DNA of 64,000 nt, taken from assembly GCA_934045075.1 (NCBI GenBank), contig OW203734.1, positions 14,444,016 to 14,508,015 of the forward strand. Direction: 5' to 3'. The notes under the pieces are model-generated. The model ran no database searches. It was not told the origin of the DNA and was given only the letters and a program-made list of their open reading frames with translations. Of the stretch, positions 45,101-54,778 are shown piece by piece (the first letter of the stretch is position 1; every line of letters starts with the position of its first letter). The stretch comes from Yponomeuta sedellus. Its lineage: Eukaryota; Arthropoda; Insecta; Lepidoptera; Yponomeutidae. Both the position numbers and the translations under genes were made by a program.

Positions 45101-45284
45101 GACGGTCAGAGCTATTCACATCGAAGTAGTGGAATCGCTATCAACACACTCAGCCTTGTTGGCTCTACGACGATTCATATCAAGACGTGGGTGCCCCACA
45201 TGCATCTACTCAGAGGAACAACCTTTGTTGGCGCTTCGAATATTCTACACGAGCTGTACGACTTCTCGACAAATAGAGGAATAA
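42123..45284 (+). pseudogene. pol: protease remainder, reverse transcriptase, RNase H, integrase N-part
   Basis: This is the same frame as gag, resumed after the insertion; numbering is from 42123. It holds the protease remainder, the BEL/Pao Peptidase_A17-type linker, and reverse transcriptase with FGVVHPQKKKLRIVCDAA, LSADIREMFPQI and the active-site YMDDYLGS at about 398. RNase H follows with FADASEQAYS (Asp 582) and FWSDSQTVLKWL (Asp 656). The integrase zinc-binding part has His 898 and the HCQHC cysteines from about 933. The first core aspartate is in VGVDYFGPL (969). After CPTCIYSE the frame is lost near 45214 and the last residues are out of frame. There is no own ATG in a sensible place, so it would need fusion to Gag. 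Confidence 0.92.
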
Positions 45285-45862
45285 GTTGGAAGTTTATCCC
45301 ACCTTCGGCCCCTTTTATGGGTGGCTGTTGGGAGCGTCTGATACGTAGCGTAAAAACTGCACTCAAAACCACTCTAAAAGATAGATCGCCCCGAGTAGAA
45401 GTCCTGCACACATTGCTTGTAGAAGTAGAAGCCATGGTGAATTCCCGACCACTGACCCACGTGTCTGTGGGCGAGGACAGTCAACAAGCACTGACGCCCT
45501 TCAACTTCCTGATCGGCACCTCGAGTCATGACCACAGTCTTCGAGAATTCAACGAAGCCGATCTATCACGACGCGCAGACTGGAGAAAGGCCCAAAGACT
45601 TGCAGAACATTTTTGGCAACGGTGGACTAAAGAATACTTGCCGCTCCTTATACCACGAAAATCGGTTACACCTCACAAAGAGTTAAAATCGGGTGATGTG
45701 GTGCTAGTTGCGGACGGCAATCTACCGAGAAACTGCTGGCCTATTGGACGAGTCACCGAGTTATTTCCGGGTAAAGACAATGTTGTCCGCGTAGTGAATG
45801 TTGCGACTAAAGGGGGTGTGTTGCGTCGACCGGTCCGCAAGCTGCTACCACTAAGCTGTTAA
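45215..45862 (+). pseudogene. pol: integrase C-part in the shifted frame
   Basis: Frame open from 45191, but homologous reading starts near TTFVGASNILHELYDF. PPSAPFMGGCWERLIRSVK carries the third core residue (Glu in WER). VEAMVNSRPLTHV and the DUF5641-like end (SGDVVLVADGNLPRNCWPIG, VRRPVRKL-type ending) follow, with stop TAA at 45860. The shift is explained by a net loss of about 4 nt just before TTF, where BEL/Pao integrases have the second catalytic Asp, so that residue is gone as well. Confidence 0.88.
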
Positions 45863-45888
45863 TTGGTGTTCCACACCGCTTGGGGCCA
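45863..45888 (+). other. Region before 3' LTR, weak polypurine tract
   Basis: cttggggcca precedes the LTR; the purine run is only about four G. A stronger tract is not visible. Confidence 0.4.
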
Positions 45889-46063
45889 TGTTGCCGACCG
45901 GCCAATCAACCTTTTTTAAGTATTTTACTTTTTGATAGCGTTTTATATTATTATGTCTACTTTTTAAAAATAGGACATTGTCATTGCAAAACTAAAAAAA
46001 GACAGATTAAAAGATTCCTACAAGATTTTCGCGTTTTCATCAATTTTACGTGCATTCGTTTCA
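45889..46063 (+). repeat. 3' LTR of BEL/Pao
   Basis: 175 bp, identical by eye to 40021-40195. Followed by the duplication ctgtc (46064-46068). Confidence 0.95.
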
Positions 46064-46146
46064 CTGTCTCTACAGCGCCGAAAACGCGCGTTTCTGATAC
46101 GCGCGTCGTCTGCGCGTATACAATACGTCGTGTGCTTAAGCTCTAA

Positions 46147-46514
46147 CATTCGTATCTGAGCGGCTGAACCTACGAAGGGCGTTTTTCTCAAAGGAAAAAT
46201 AATCTCTGCAAGATTCAATTTTTGGGAGGCAGGTTGATACGTACTACCCAAATTGAATTCTTTGTGAAATACCTTAGGCATATAGGTATCTTGCATAATA
46301 CGGTCGTGGGAAAGAAGGTAAGTGGATTCATAAATATGAAAAACCTTATTGGGTTGCTGTTCTGTGTCACTTTGACACCGATTACATTTATTTTAGTAGA
46401 TTCGAAGAAGAAGAAATACATATAGCACCACATCGACAAAATACAAGCCGTAGCAGTCGGGTTGTTTGTTACTTATCTTTTTTCTTTTACGTCTTATATG
46501 TGGCGTTGGGTTGC
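46147..46514. other. Unrecognised intergenic DNA
   Basis: The 67- and 74-aa frames here have no domain. Confidence 0.35.
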
Positions 46515-46680
46515 GTAGCAGTGAGTTGATGTGACAGTAAGGCCCGCCACTTTCTTACAATCCTCCACCAACCCGGACTTGGCCCCCGCGGTGTAGTATG
46601 GCCTAACCTTCGTGCGATGCAGGAAGAGACCCGTGCCCCAGCAGTGGGGACAAACAAGGGTTGATATCGATCGATCGAGC
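46515..46680 (+). mobile_element. 5S-derived SINE, 3' part
   Basis: gatgtgacagtaaggcccgc, caacccggacttggcccccg and agcagtggggacaaacaagg, running into gatcgatcgagcgatagata. The tail continues as a GATA array. Confidence 0.75.
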
Positions 46681-46724
<44 letters not shown>

Positions 46725-46725
46725 T

Positions 46726-46763
<38 letters not shown>
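46681..46763. repeat. (GATA)n microsatellite
   Basis: gatagata with one gatatata break, directly continuing the 3' tail of the 5S SINE. Confidence 0.92.
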
Positions 46764-46764
<1 letters not shown>

Positions 46765-47073
46765 CATACATACATACATACATACATACATACATACATA
46801 CATACATACATACATACATACATACATACATACATACATACATACATACATACATACATACATACATACATACATACATACATACATACATACATACATA
46901 CATACATACATACATACATACATACATACATACATACATACATACATACATACATACATACATACATACATACATACATACATACATACATACATACATA
47001 CATACATACATACATACATACATACATACATACATACATACATACATACATACATACATACATACATACATAC
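46764..47073. repeat. (CATA)n microsatellite, about 310 bp
   Basis: Unbroken catacata to 47073, where LINE-like sequence begins. The long minus-strand MYVC frames are artefacts. Confidence 0.95.
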
Positions 47074-47245
47074 AAGCACATTACGCTCCTTTTGGGCTGC
47101 CGCAGTCGGGTACACCAATGCTGCCAACACAGTATGGGAAACCAGCTAAGTCCATGCGCCGGCAAAACGGCTTCAGCCGCGGCAATTGCTGCGGGTTTTT
47201 CTCCCACAGCACTGATTTTCAGCAAGGGTCTTACCCAGTGACTTA
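47074..47245 (-). mobile_element. LINE-type 3' end
   Basis: agcacattacgctccttttg, gctgccgcagtcgggtacac and agcactgattttcagcaagg; the last is shared with 36238-36258. With the (TATG)n tail on its 3' side it reads as a minus-strand LINE terminus. The identity of the LINE is not clear. Confidence 0.5.
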
Positions 47246-47257
47246 CAGATTAGATCC

Positions 47258-47493
47258 CTACTAATATTATAAACGCAAAAGTTTGTAAGTATGGATGGAT
47301 GTTTGTTACTCTTTCACTTAAAAACCACTGAGTGGATTTTAATGAAACCTTACAATAATATAGCCTAAACATTAGAATAACACATAGGCTACAATTTATA
47401 AGGATATTGCGTGAATTGTCCAAAATAAAGTAAGTAGAAAAAATCTACCGGATAATCTTGCTCAGACGAAGTCGCGGGCACCAGCTAGTTTAG
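47258..47493 (+). mobile_element. Lep1-type Helitron-like repeat
   Basis: ctactaatattataaacgca at the start; gaagtcgcgggcaccagctagt at the end (shown as two pieces: gaagtcgcgggcacc, agctagt). The beginning and the CTAGT ending match widespread lepidopteran Helitron-like repeats as I know them. Confidence 0.7.
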
Positions 47494-47831
47494 AATATTA
47501 TAATGGTACGTTAATTTGGTACCGACACAAAATAAAAACAATCATCGCTAAGCGTATAAATTAGGGTTTACATAGCATGCTTACTACCAGAAATAAGTAT
47601 AAAATGGCTACAAAATGGGCGTGGCTCAGCATTTTGTCATAGTCGTTTAGGACTATGACGCTGTCTTTCAGCGGTGACCAAATAATACTATAAATATATA
47701 CACACTAATAATAATAATTTATATACTTATTAGATTAAATTAGTACTCATATAAAGTCATGTACCAAGAATATATTAGTAATATTAAACAGGTCTAGTCG
47801 CCATTATTTATAAGACATATATATACCCTTG
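47494..47831. other. Unrecognised, dispersed repeat piece at 47785-47815
   Basis: ttaaacaggtctagtcgcca belongs to the family at 15205-15300. Confidence 0.35.
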
Positions 47832-48028
47832 TATGTCCCCACTGCTGGGGCACGGATGACAGCCGGCGCGAACGGCTTAACGTGCGTTGCGAAGCACGGA
47901 AGCGCTCGGAAAAAATGCCACTAGCGGTAGTCACGGGAAGATCACCCATCCCGCACCTGACCGCGCCTGTTATTTCTTAACGCAAGTGATTGATTCCAAT
48001 CACTCGGTTCGACTATGCCATGAGCGCT
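47832..48028 (-). mobile_element. 5S-derived SINE with internal deletion
   Basis: tgtatgtccccactgctggg (3' end block) is fused directly to atgacagccggcgcgaacgg (body) and then the 5S-like head (acctgaccgcgcctgttatt, ttcttaacgcaagtgattga). About 150 bp present in full copies is missing at the fusion. Confidence 0.75.
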
Positions 48029-48084
48029 TCTAAAAATAAAACGTAATTAACTTAGTTCCTTTAAAAGATATCTAATCTTTAATA

Positions 48085-48519
48085 AATCTTGTCCGTTAAT
48101 TGCACCAGCAAAAGCTAATTTGTATCTAAAATTTCTTACTTTTAATATTCTGAAACAGAGTATGAGCACAAATGGCAAATTGCGTTTCCTTAATGCTCCT
48201 ACTAAGAAACTTTCCTCGATGAAACCAGCGTAATATGTAGAGATATCTCGCTACTTTTTAAAAAGAAGAAACTGGCTCAGAGCGGAGAGTTTTACCTCAA
48301 CCAATCTTGTCCGTTAATTGCACCAGCAAAAGCTAATTTGTATCTAAAATTTCTTACTTTTAATATTCTGAAACAGAGTATGAGCACAAATGGCAAATTG
48401 CGTTTCCTTAATGCTCCTACTAAGAAACTTTCCTCGATGAAACCAGCGTAATATGTAGAGATATCTCGCTACTTTTTAAAAGAAGAAACTGGCTCAGAGC
48501 GGAGAGTTTTACCTCAACC
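48085..48519 (+). repeat. Nearly perfect 217-bp tandem duplication
   Basis: Units 48085-48302 (218) and 48303-48519 (217), both starting aatcttgtccgttaattgca and ending gagttttacctcaacc. The only difference I find is one A in the A-run near 48260 versus 48478. Confidence 0.95.
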
Positions 48520-49687
48520 AACGGACCGTATCATCTCAGTTTTATCTTGGCCTTACTTATCTAACCTAGAGAGCTTCGCTGACAAATTAGGTAGGTACAC
48601 GGTGGTATAGTCCACTGATTAAATGCACGTTGCAAAATATAGGTACAGGAAGAGTTTATCAGAGTAATATTAAGTTTCTGTTTAATTTCTGTTATTTATA
48701 AACAGCTTATGCCAACGGTCAAAGCCTTTTGTACGTGTCTCGTGTCGTGTCGTGTACTCACCTTTGACAATCATGTTCACAGTTTTCCATACTTTTAACA
48801 TATCATAAACACACGATGCAACGTCAACTTCACAAATGGACGTAATTTAGAAATTATAGTCATTCTTTTATGACGAATTCGAGGCGTCTTACCGTAATTA
48901 ATTAATAAATGTTATGATATTTTTAACCCCTAATGTTAGTGATATGCTCTGAATTCTCTAAAATGTTCTTTCCTCAGTATATTAATTTTATTAATTTATG
49001 GTATCTTAGGTTTGTAAATTTGGGCAAGTGCGTAAGCCCGCTGTTCTGAGCAATGAAAAGCGTGATCGTGTAAAAGCGTAGCTCCGTATCGGTCAATCGT
49101 TGTCTCACTCTAATAAACATCTTTCATTTATAAGGTTCAGCGCTCCTATGCACTTGGCTGATAAAAATAAATTCATTCGGTTTGAATCGCTATAATGTAT
49201 TGTCTTTTACTGTTGATTGTACAGCAGTCGGTGCGCAGACGTTTCTATCCTTTACTAAGGCGTCCACGTTTTACTAAGCTTGATGGATATTTCTGGTCAA
49301 ATATAATTTGATGTGAGAAAAGGAAATTCTGAACCTTATTTCCTTTAGCAATATTAGCTAAACAGAAACTTGAAATTTAGAGCAGAGCACAATACTAAAA
49401 TTCACATTTTGTTTCTCTTTCACAAAATTCACGAAGTTATGTATTTTTCCTTTAAGGCGTTTTATGCCTTATTATAACGTAAATGAAGAGACCTTTCAGT
49501 ACAAATTTGTCCAATAGGAAAGCACCAAATATTATTTTATTTTTAATGTATTGTTGATGATGAACAATGAACAATACATTGAAACAATAGGGGAATTTTG
49601 TTCACCGTTTATAGGGCAACATTGTAACGATGATTTTGAAACATATTGTGCTCCAAGTTGTTTCTTTGTTACCGAAAATTAGTTCAC
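48520..49687. other. Unrecognised intergenic DNA
   Basis: About 1.2 kb without a supported feature. Short inverted pair around aatgtattgttgatgatgaa near 49545. Confidence 0.4.
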
Positions 49688-49920
49688 TCAAACAATCTTC
49701 TTCTTCTTCGGTCTTTTAACTCCTAGCGGAGCATAGGGCCTCAAACACAGATTTCTACTTCTGACTGTGATTCGCGGTAGCTTCAATTTAGGCCAGCTAG
49801 TGCTGATCAACTTGGCCTCTTTGTATATTGATATTTTCCAGGTGGTCCTTGGCCGCCCCCTCTTTCGGCTGCCCAATGGGGTATACGTAAGTGTTTGTCT
49901 GGTCAGGCTATCCTATCCAG
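49688..49920 (-). pseudogene. LINE reverse transcriptase C-terminus remnant
   Basis: Minus frame reads RKRGRPRTTWKISI then EAKLISTSWPKLKL, ending APLGVKRPKKKK. K-RGRP-TTW and SW--LK are typical C-terminal words of another lepidopteran LINE group (ending in a serine/glutamate-rich tail, here changed). Confidence 0.65.
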
Positions 49921-50226
49921 CGCCATTTCTTATCCAGGATTTCTAGGTGGATTTTCACTCAATCAATATTAGGATTAAATCAGGTTGGAACGTTCTATGG
50001 TAGGCGCAGATTCGAATGACAGATTCTTAAACATTTAACATTTTTAAACTTTAAAGCACTTCTTATGATTTTGAATTCGGGTTTACAGGTTGGAGTCAAT
50101 CGTCAGAAATTCCGAATATAAATATATGAAATATGTTATGTCGTTACTAATAAATCATGAGTTAAATTGTTTTTCACAACTCAAAGAAAAATTACTCGAA
50201 TAGAGCTAACTATTTAAAAAAATCAC
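49921..50226. other. Unrecognised intergenic DNA
   Basis: No supported feature. Confidence 0.3.
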
Positions 50227-50345
50227 CGACGACGCGAGCTCCGTCTCTGCTCACCATGATTAAGCTCTGCGAATCGGAGCGAAACCTGGTCGGACTTTTC
50301 CGATATAACAACACCCGTAAGTAGATCCGGACTAAAAGTCTACAA
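50227..50345. mobile_element. MITE family I, right half only
   Basis: cgacgcgagctccgtctctg, gcgaatcggagcgaaacctg and agatccggactaaaagtcta; the left inverted end is missing. Confidence 0.7.
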
Positions 50346-50867
50346 AATCACCATGTACTAACTCTAATAGATAACTACTTACGCACTTTGTTACACAGGA
50401 TTTTTCCGTTAGTTTTACTTATTATGTTATTGTTAAAAATATATTTTGTACAGTATGTTTACCCCGGATTCCACAAATTTAAAATTCACTTATTCAACAC
50501 TGAATTTAAACAACTTCATAACGCATCAAAATACTCCGCTCACTAGCAAGTATCTGACAATTTCACCCGTAACGGAGACAATTCCTCACTCATAGCCTTG
50601 CGAGCTAAAACTTGCCAGCATTCTCGTTCAAGCCAAGACAGGGCAATGTAGACACCTGTGTTAAAAGTCACAGCATCTCACAACAATCCAAGTTGCGAGG
50701 AGAGCGCACACAAGTTGCGGTCCCGCTAATAAACCAACGTATAATAGGCGCACAGAGGCAAGAGCTGCCTCCAACTGGGACACGTGCATAAGTTGGACAA
50801 CTCCACGACTCCGCAAGTCAGATGGGTTTGATGTCACAGGGTCCCGCATTTTGATCCTAAGTATTGT
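50346..50867. other. Unrecognised intergenic DNA
   Basis: No supported feature. The 62-aa minus frame at 50661-50849 has no domain. Confidence 0.35.
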
Positions 50868-51042
50868 TAGAATATTTTCCGGGCTTAATCGCGTAGTAAT
50901 TTATTGCTATTTTACCTCGACGTTTCGACGACGTTACAGTCATCGTGGTCACGAGAAGACTGATGGCTGGTACCCGGTCGCATCTTCGCCTGATAAGGTT
51001 TCAGACTACTCTCAATCAGCTATCACAAAGCACTATTAGGGT
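50868..51042 (-). mobile_element. Penelope-like element end, left piece
   Basis: ttccgggcttaatcgcgtag, cctcgacgtttcgacgacgt, gtggtcacgagaagactgat and tcacaaagcactattagggt. Continues at 53466 after the THAP element; same order as 60675-60990. Confidence 0.75.
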
Positions 51043-51050
51043 TGCGATAC

Positions 51051-51075
51051 CACAGAACATTTTTTATGTTCTGTG
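51051..51075. mobile_element. 25-bp miniature made of two transposon ends
   Basis: cacagaacat then tttttatgttctgtg: both terminal sequences of the adjacent 2.37-kb element joined with nothing between. Flanked by tgcgatac at 51043-51050 and 51076-51083, so the 8-bp site occurs three times in all, counting 53458-53465. Confidence 0.8.
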
Positions 51076-52387
51076 TGCGATACCACAGAACATAAAAAAG
51101 AGTAGAAGTAGCGACATGACACATTAGTACGAAAACCAGTGTAACAAACCAAACGCACACTACGAATGCCAATCTGCCATTGGTAAATAAAGTCAATGCC
51201 GAAAAGGTGTACATCATAAAAGTTTCAATTAAAATATGCACCTTTTTGTAATGTTAACTATGATCAAAGTCAAATGACAATGATGAAATTAAGGTTGACA
51301 TTTTGTAGTAACGCTACTCTACACTAGATGGAACTACCGCCGCGTCGGACCGAAAAGAACTTTTACCCACTAAGGCAGAAAGTTAAAAATTGAAAAACAA
51401 GTACATTCTCAGTTTGGGATGGGACAATGCGAGTTCTAGTTTGTCGATAGGGAGAACCTATCGACAAATTATACTCGTACAAACAGTTTACACATTAACG
51501 GCCGAATATGAATACTGGTACTTAGAAGTATTTTTAGCTATTTCATTTTGCCTGCGGGTTGACTGGTAGAAAATGCATCTTTTCTACATTATCTTTTGTG
51601 CAATATAGTATATTTCTGTCATTGCAAAGAGTTCCGTCAAGTTGCAATGACGGTTCCGCACGTATACTGAACGACTATTTTTAATACAGTTGCGAAAAAA
51701 ATAAGCAATTTAATAAAGAAAAAATATTTAGAAAATGGCGCCAACCGTAAAAAAATATAAGCAAAGATTATTTTCTTCACCCATTCTAGAAGGCAAAGGG
51801 AACTATGCACATACAGCCAAGTCTTCAGAAGAATTTTTTTTATTGATATGAAATGAAAATTAAATTTAATGAGATGAAATGAAATGAAACGTAACTTAAC
51901 TCATTCAATCAAATCATTAAATCTGATATTGAAACAAATTAGTAGCTCATAAAAACTTCTATGATTTTATTTAGTAAAATCTTCATGGTTGGTTTTTCTT
52001 TTTAATAGACATTATTTTGACAGTTGGGAAAGAAAACGCAAGAGTGCGGGAAAGTTAAAAAAAAGCACGAGTGTGTAATAGCCCACATCCCGCATGCTAT
52101 ACGTCCGTGTAATACGTCACTTTTTGAGCAACTGTATTAAAAAAGAATTAACACTAATAGGGTACATAGACGCATAAATAAACCAATGTGGTAGATTTCA
52201 TATTTTAAAATGTTATCTCTTATTTAAAACTAGCTTTAACCCGCTGCTTCGCGGCCGTTAGAAATTATAACACGGGAAATATAATGTATTCTACGACTCA
52301 ATTCAGATCTTTGTCTGTACTTTGATCTGTACGCCATGTTTCATACGTTATACTAATTTAATTGACGATGGTACTAATATATTTCAT

Positions 52388-52591
52388 TTATACGCAAGAG
52401 TCTATCCTGGAAGTGAAGCACATTTTATCTGGTATTGCTGCATCACATAAGTGCCACCTTCCGCCATTTTTAGTGTTTATGGAGTGTTCATGAAAATGCT
52501 TTGAATATATTGTGTTCATCGTCGTTTTGAACCAATTTTGCCTTCCTGTCGCTGCCATCCATTTTAATTTCGTATCCGGTTCCTTAGAAAA
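52388..52591 (-). pseudogene. THAP-like domain, second exon remnant
   Basis: After a TAG acceptor the frame reads KEPDTKLKWMAATGRQNW, then TIYSKHF and GRWHLCDAAIP. It has KW--A, --S-HF and an AVP-like box, in THAP order. The cysteine normally in the C-S-HF position is Tyr here, so zinc binding would fail. Stop at 52388-52390. Confidence 0.65.
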
Positions 52592-52805
52592 CTAAACGAA
52601 AACTCACTTCCAAATTGTTTTGATTCCGAGAGGGTAGTTGTAACATTGCCTCGGTTTTCTGTTGTCAAAGGGGTAAGATGAAAATTACTTCGATAGTTTC
52701 TTAGATATTTCAGTCACTGATAAACTGGTGAAGAAAATCTATATCGCGATCTATGTGCTCATGTCATATCTTGTATGAAAAGTAGTAATGTATGAGCTCC
52801 AATGA

Positions 52806-52905
52806 TTTCACATGCACAACGACCAGCCGGCGACCGGAGCTCATACATTTACCCGGCTTTACCCGGCCCGGCGACCGGACGGCGACCGGTTGCATGTGAA
52901 AAGGC
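52806..52905. repeat. Small inverted repeat with gcgaccgg units inside the THAP intron
   Basis: ttcacatgcac left and ttgcatgtgaa right, with ggcgaccgg three times between. A small MITE-like insertion. Confidence 0.6.
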
Positions 52906-53222
52906 ACTTATGAAGTAGGTATAAAATAACAACAATTATTTTACCTACTCAAACGAATTGGAATTTACAATACCTAAGTACCATTAAGTATGTTACTCAG
53001 TCATAGACAATTATCGATAGATTTTTATCATGTGTGCCCCCATCCGTAATTGAGTAGAATTCAAATTATGACAGAAATTTCTAGAGAAGGTACACTTTCT
53101 TCGATGAAAATTTAACTTTACTAACCAGTAAATAAAGGTGTTTTCACTTTATCATTTTCGGATTGGTTTCCGTGTTCATGTCATGTCACATTTAATTAAA
53201 AATACAATGAAATACGTCTTAC

Positions 53223-53302
53223 CGATGAAATATTACGGTATGATCGCTATATTTTAGTCCCCAGCTTTTATTTTTGCTCTCTAACACAGCACAACAAGGC
53301 AT
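53223..53302 (-). pseudogene. THAP-like domain, first exon remnant
   Basis: Minus frame MPCCAVLESKNKSWG... ends TVIFHR, directly followed by the donor-like gtaaga. MPxCAV and the FHR word at the exon end are typical of the THAP start. The second zinc-binding cysteine is not where expected, and the join to exon two needs a frame change. Confidence 0.6.
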
Positions 53303-53465
53303 TTTAATCAAGTTTTCACCATTTTTTTCTTTACTAGAAGCGCACGGCAACTGAAGTAAACAAAACTGTCACCGACTACGCATAGGCAATACATTGCTAA
53401 TGTGAGGCACGCGGGCACCGCCCACTTACGATTTCTACTCTTTTTTTATGTTCTGTGTGCGATAC

Positions 53466-53590
53466 CCTACACTGACAAATGTCGGACGATAAGCCATGCG
53501 ACTTTTTTCGACTCGAACACTTCTTGATGACCGGCTCCCACGTTTGTGACAGTTTGAAACCACATTCCTAAGTAATACTGAATTTGACTA
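53466..53590 (-). mobile_element. Penelope-like element end, right piece
   Basis: cctacactgacaaatgtcgg, gataagccatgcgacttttt and tcttgatgaccggctcccac match 60862-60970 closely. Confidence 0.75.
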
Positions 53591-53714
53591 GATTGGATTA
53601 TTTTTATTTTATTTTGTTTTCTAGGCCTTTAAAACAGGTAACAATCTTCGTACTATATGTTGTATATTTGCATTTGCCGTTGCCACTACGGACCAAAACT
53701 TTTCCTGCTATTTC

Positions 53715-54060
53715 TTCTTCTTCAGGCTTTATTAGTTCACTGCTGGACATAGCCCTCCCCTAATGAGCGCAAAATTGTGCCGTCATGGGGGGGTAATGCC
53801 CATGATCCCCATATGCTATTAAAAAAAAACAAATTTCCACTTCAGGTCGCCGTAGTTTGTCGCTACCGCCGACTACCAACGCACTAGCTAGAGCCGATCG
53901 ACTTGGCGTCTTCATCATAATCATCATCAGCCAGGTAAACCCCACTGCTGGTTATAGGCCTCTTCATTTCCACACTAACCAGCACGGTCTCGCGCTTGTC
54001 TCATCCACTGTTTGCTGGCTACTTTACATAGGTCATCTGCTCATCTGGCTGCTGGTTTGC
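53715..54060. mobile_element. Two dispersed LINE/SINE-type fragments
   Basis: 53735-53900 has cactgctggacatagccctc and taatgagcgcaaaattgtgc, as at 17983. 53930-54010 has gtaaaccccactgctggtta and accagcacggtctcgcgctt, as at 22350. Confidence 0.55.
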
Positions 54061-54778
54061 GCACCGACTTGGCGTCTTAGGCTATGGATATTTTCCACAT
54101 GATCCATGGTAATTTCTTACACACGCCGCACCTTGGTACATACATATATAGGACGATTCGATACGAGTATGTACTGACTAGGTACTAGTGCTGAAGGTTT
54201 TACCTCCAAATATCATAGCAGAAACTGCCTTTTGCACAGCTACAAAACTGTTTACAGTTTATATATTAAACGCGTCTAATCGCGATTATTTATAAGGTGA
54301 AACGTAATTACTCGCCACTTTAGTCTACCCGAGACCACGGCAATAATATATAACTGTTAGAAAAAGTGTTTGCAGTTTTGTAGGTAAAAATGATTTTTTG
54401 TATACTGTTTCTTTCTTTCTTTGTATAATTTTCATAGATTTTGTTTTGAATTTTTCGTGTGACCATTGGTGCAAAAAAGTATATTTTTCTCTCTGATTTC
54501 TTGTATCATCATCCATAGAATCGGTACTATGGATAGGTACCATAACAAAACTAATCATAGCACAATAAGTATATAGCCATCAAACAGTATGTAGAAGTGT
54601 GGACAATACTACCTCTACAATTTAACAAACTACAAATTAAATGAAAACAACATTACAATACAATAGTACAGCATTATCTCTTTCTCTTACTTACTAATTT
54701 TCTATTTGGTCGCTCCCTCATGCCTCAGGATCGCCATCATGGGTCGCTCGGTTTTTTTTTATTTTCCGCTTATGGTTT
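54061..54778. other. Mostly unrecognised; dispersed repeat at 54262-54315
   Basis: tatattaaacgcgtctaatc and tataaggtgaaacgtaatta belong to the family at 15205-15300. Confidence 0.4.

Larger units (their letters stand above)
40021..46063 (+). mobile_element. BEL/Pao LTR retrotransposon, recently inserted but defective
   Basis: 6,043 bp, with 175-bp LTRs that I read as identical, TG...CA ends, a 5 bp target duplication, a primer site for tRNA-Leu, and gag, protease, reverse transcriptase, RNase H and integrase in BEL/Pao order with no env. It has two lesions: a 72-bp insertion with four in-frame stops (42071-42142) and a frame change near 45214. Identical LTRs with a broken reading frame suggest the copy was made in trans, or that the lesions arose during its own reverse transcription. 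Confidence 0.95.
39500..46143. mobile_element. Harbinger-like MITE (about 596 bp) carrying the BEL/Pao insertion
   Basis: Left end gagcctaagcacactacgta and inverted right end tacgtcgtgtgcttaagctc, each followed inward by alternating cgcgtatac wording. Flanked by taa at 39497-39499 and 46144-46146, the 3 bp TWA duplication usual for PIF/Harbinger. Subtracting the 6,048 bp of BEL/Pao and its duplication leaves about 596 bp without a transposase frame. Confidence 0.75.
51084..53457 (-). mobile_element. P-superfamily-like transposon with THAP remnant, 2,374 bp
   Basis: Inverted ends cacagaacataaaaaagagt and, at the right, actctttttttatgttctgt followed by g. The 8-bp duplication tgcgatac lies at 51076-51083 and 53458-53465. 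The Penelope copy at 60850-60870 shows the site without it. The minus strand near the right end carries a two-exon THAP-like zinc-finger remnant. An 8-bp duplication plus an N-terminal THAP domain fits the P superfamily; hAT also has 8 bp but no THAP. I find no catalytic transposase region, and 51084-52380 is non-coding with a Helitron-like CTAG piece near 52231. It is therefore a decayed or non-autonomous copy. Confidence 0.75.

Noticed and set aside
45863..45888. env gene in the BEL/Pao element
   Set aside because: Only 26 bases separate the pol stop from the 3' LTR, so there is no room for env.
46487..47225. Frames of up to 243 aa with MYVC and SIYL repeats
   Set aside because: Artefacts of the (CATA)n and (GATA)n arrays fused to SINE and LINE flanks.
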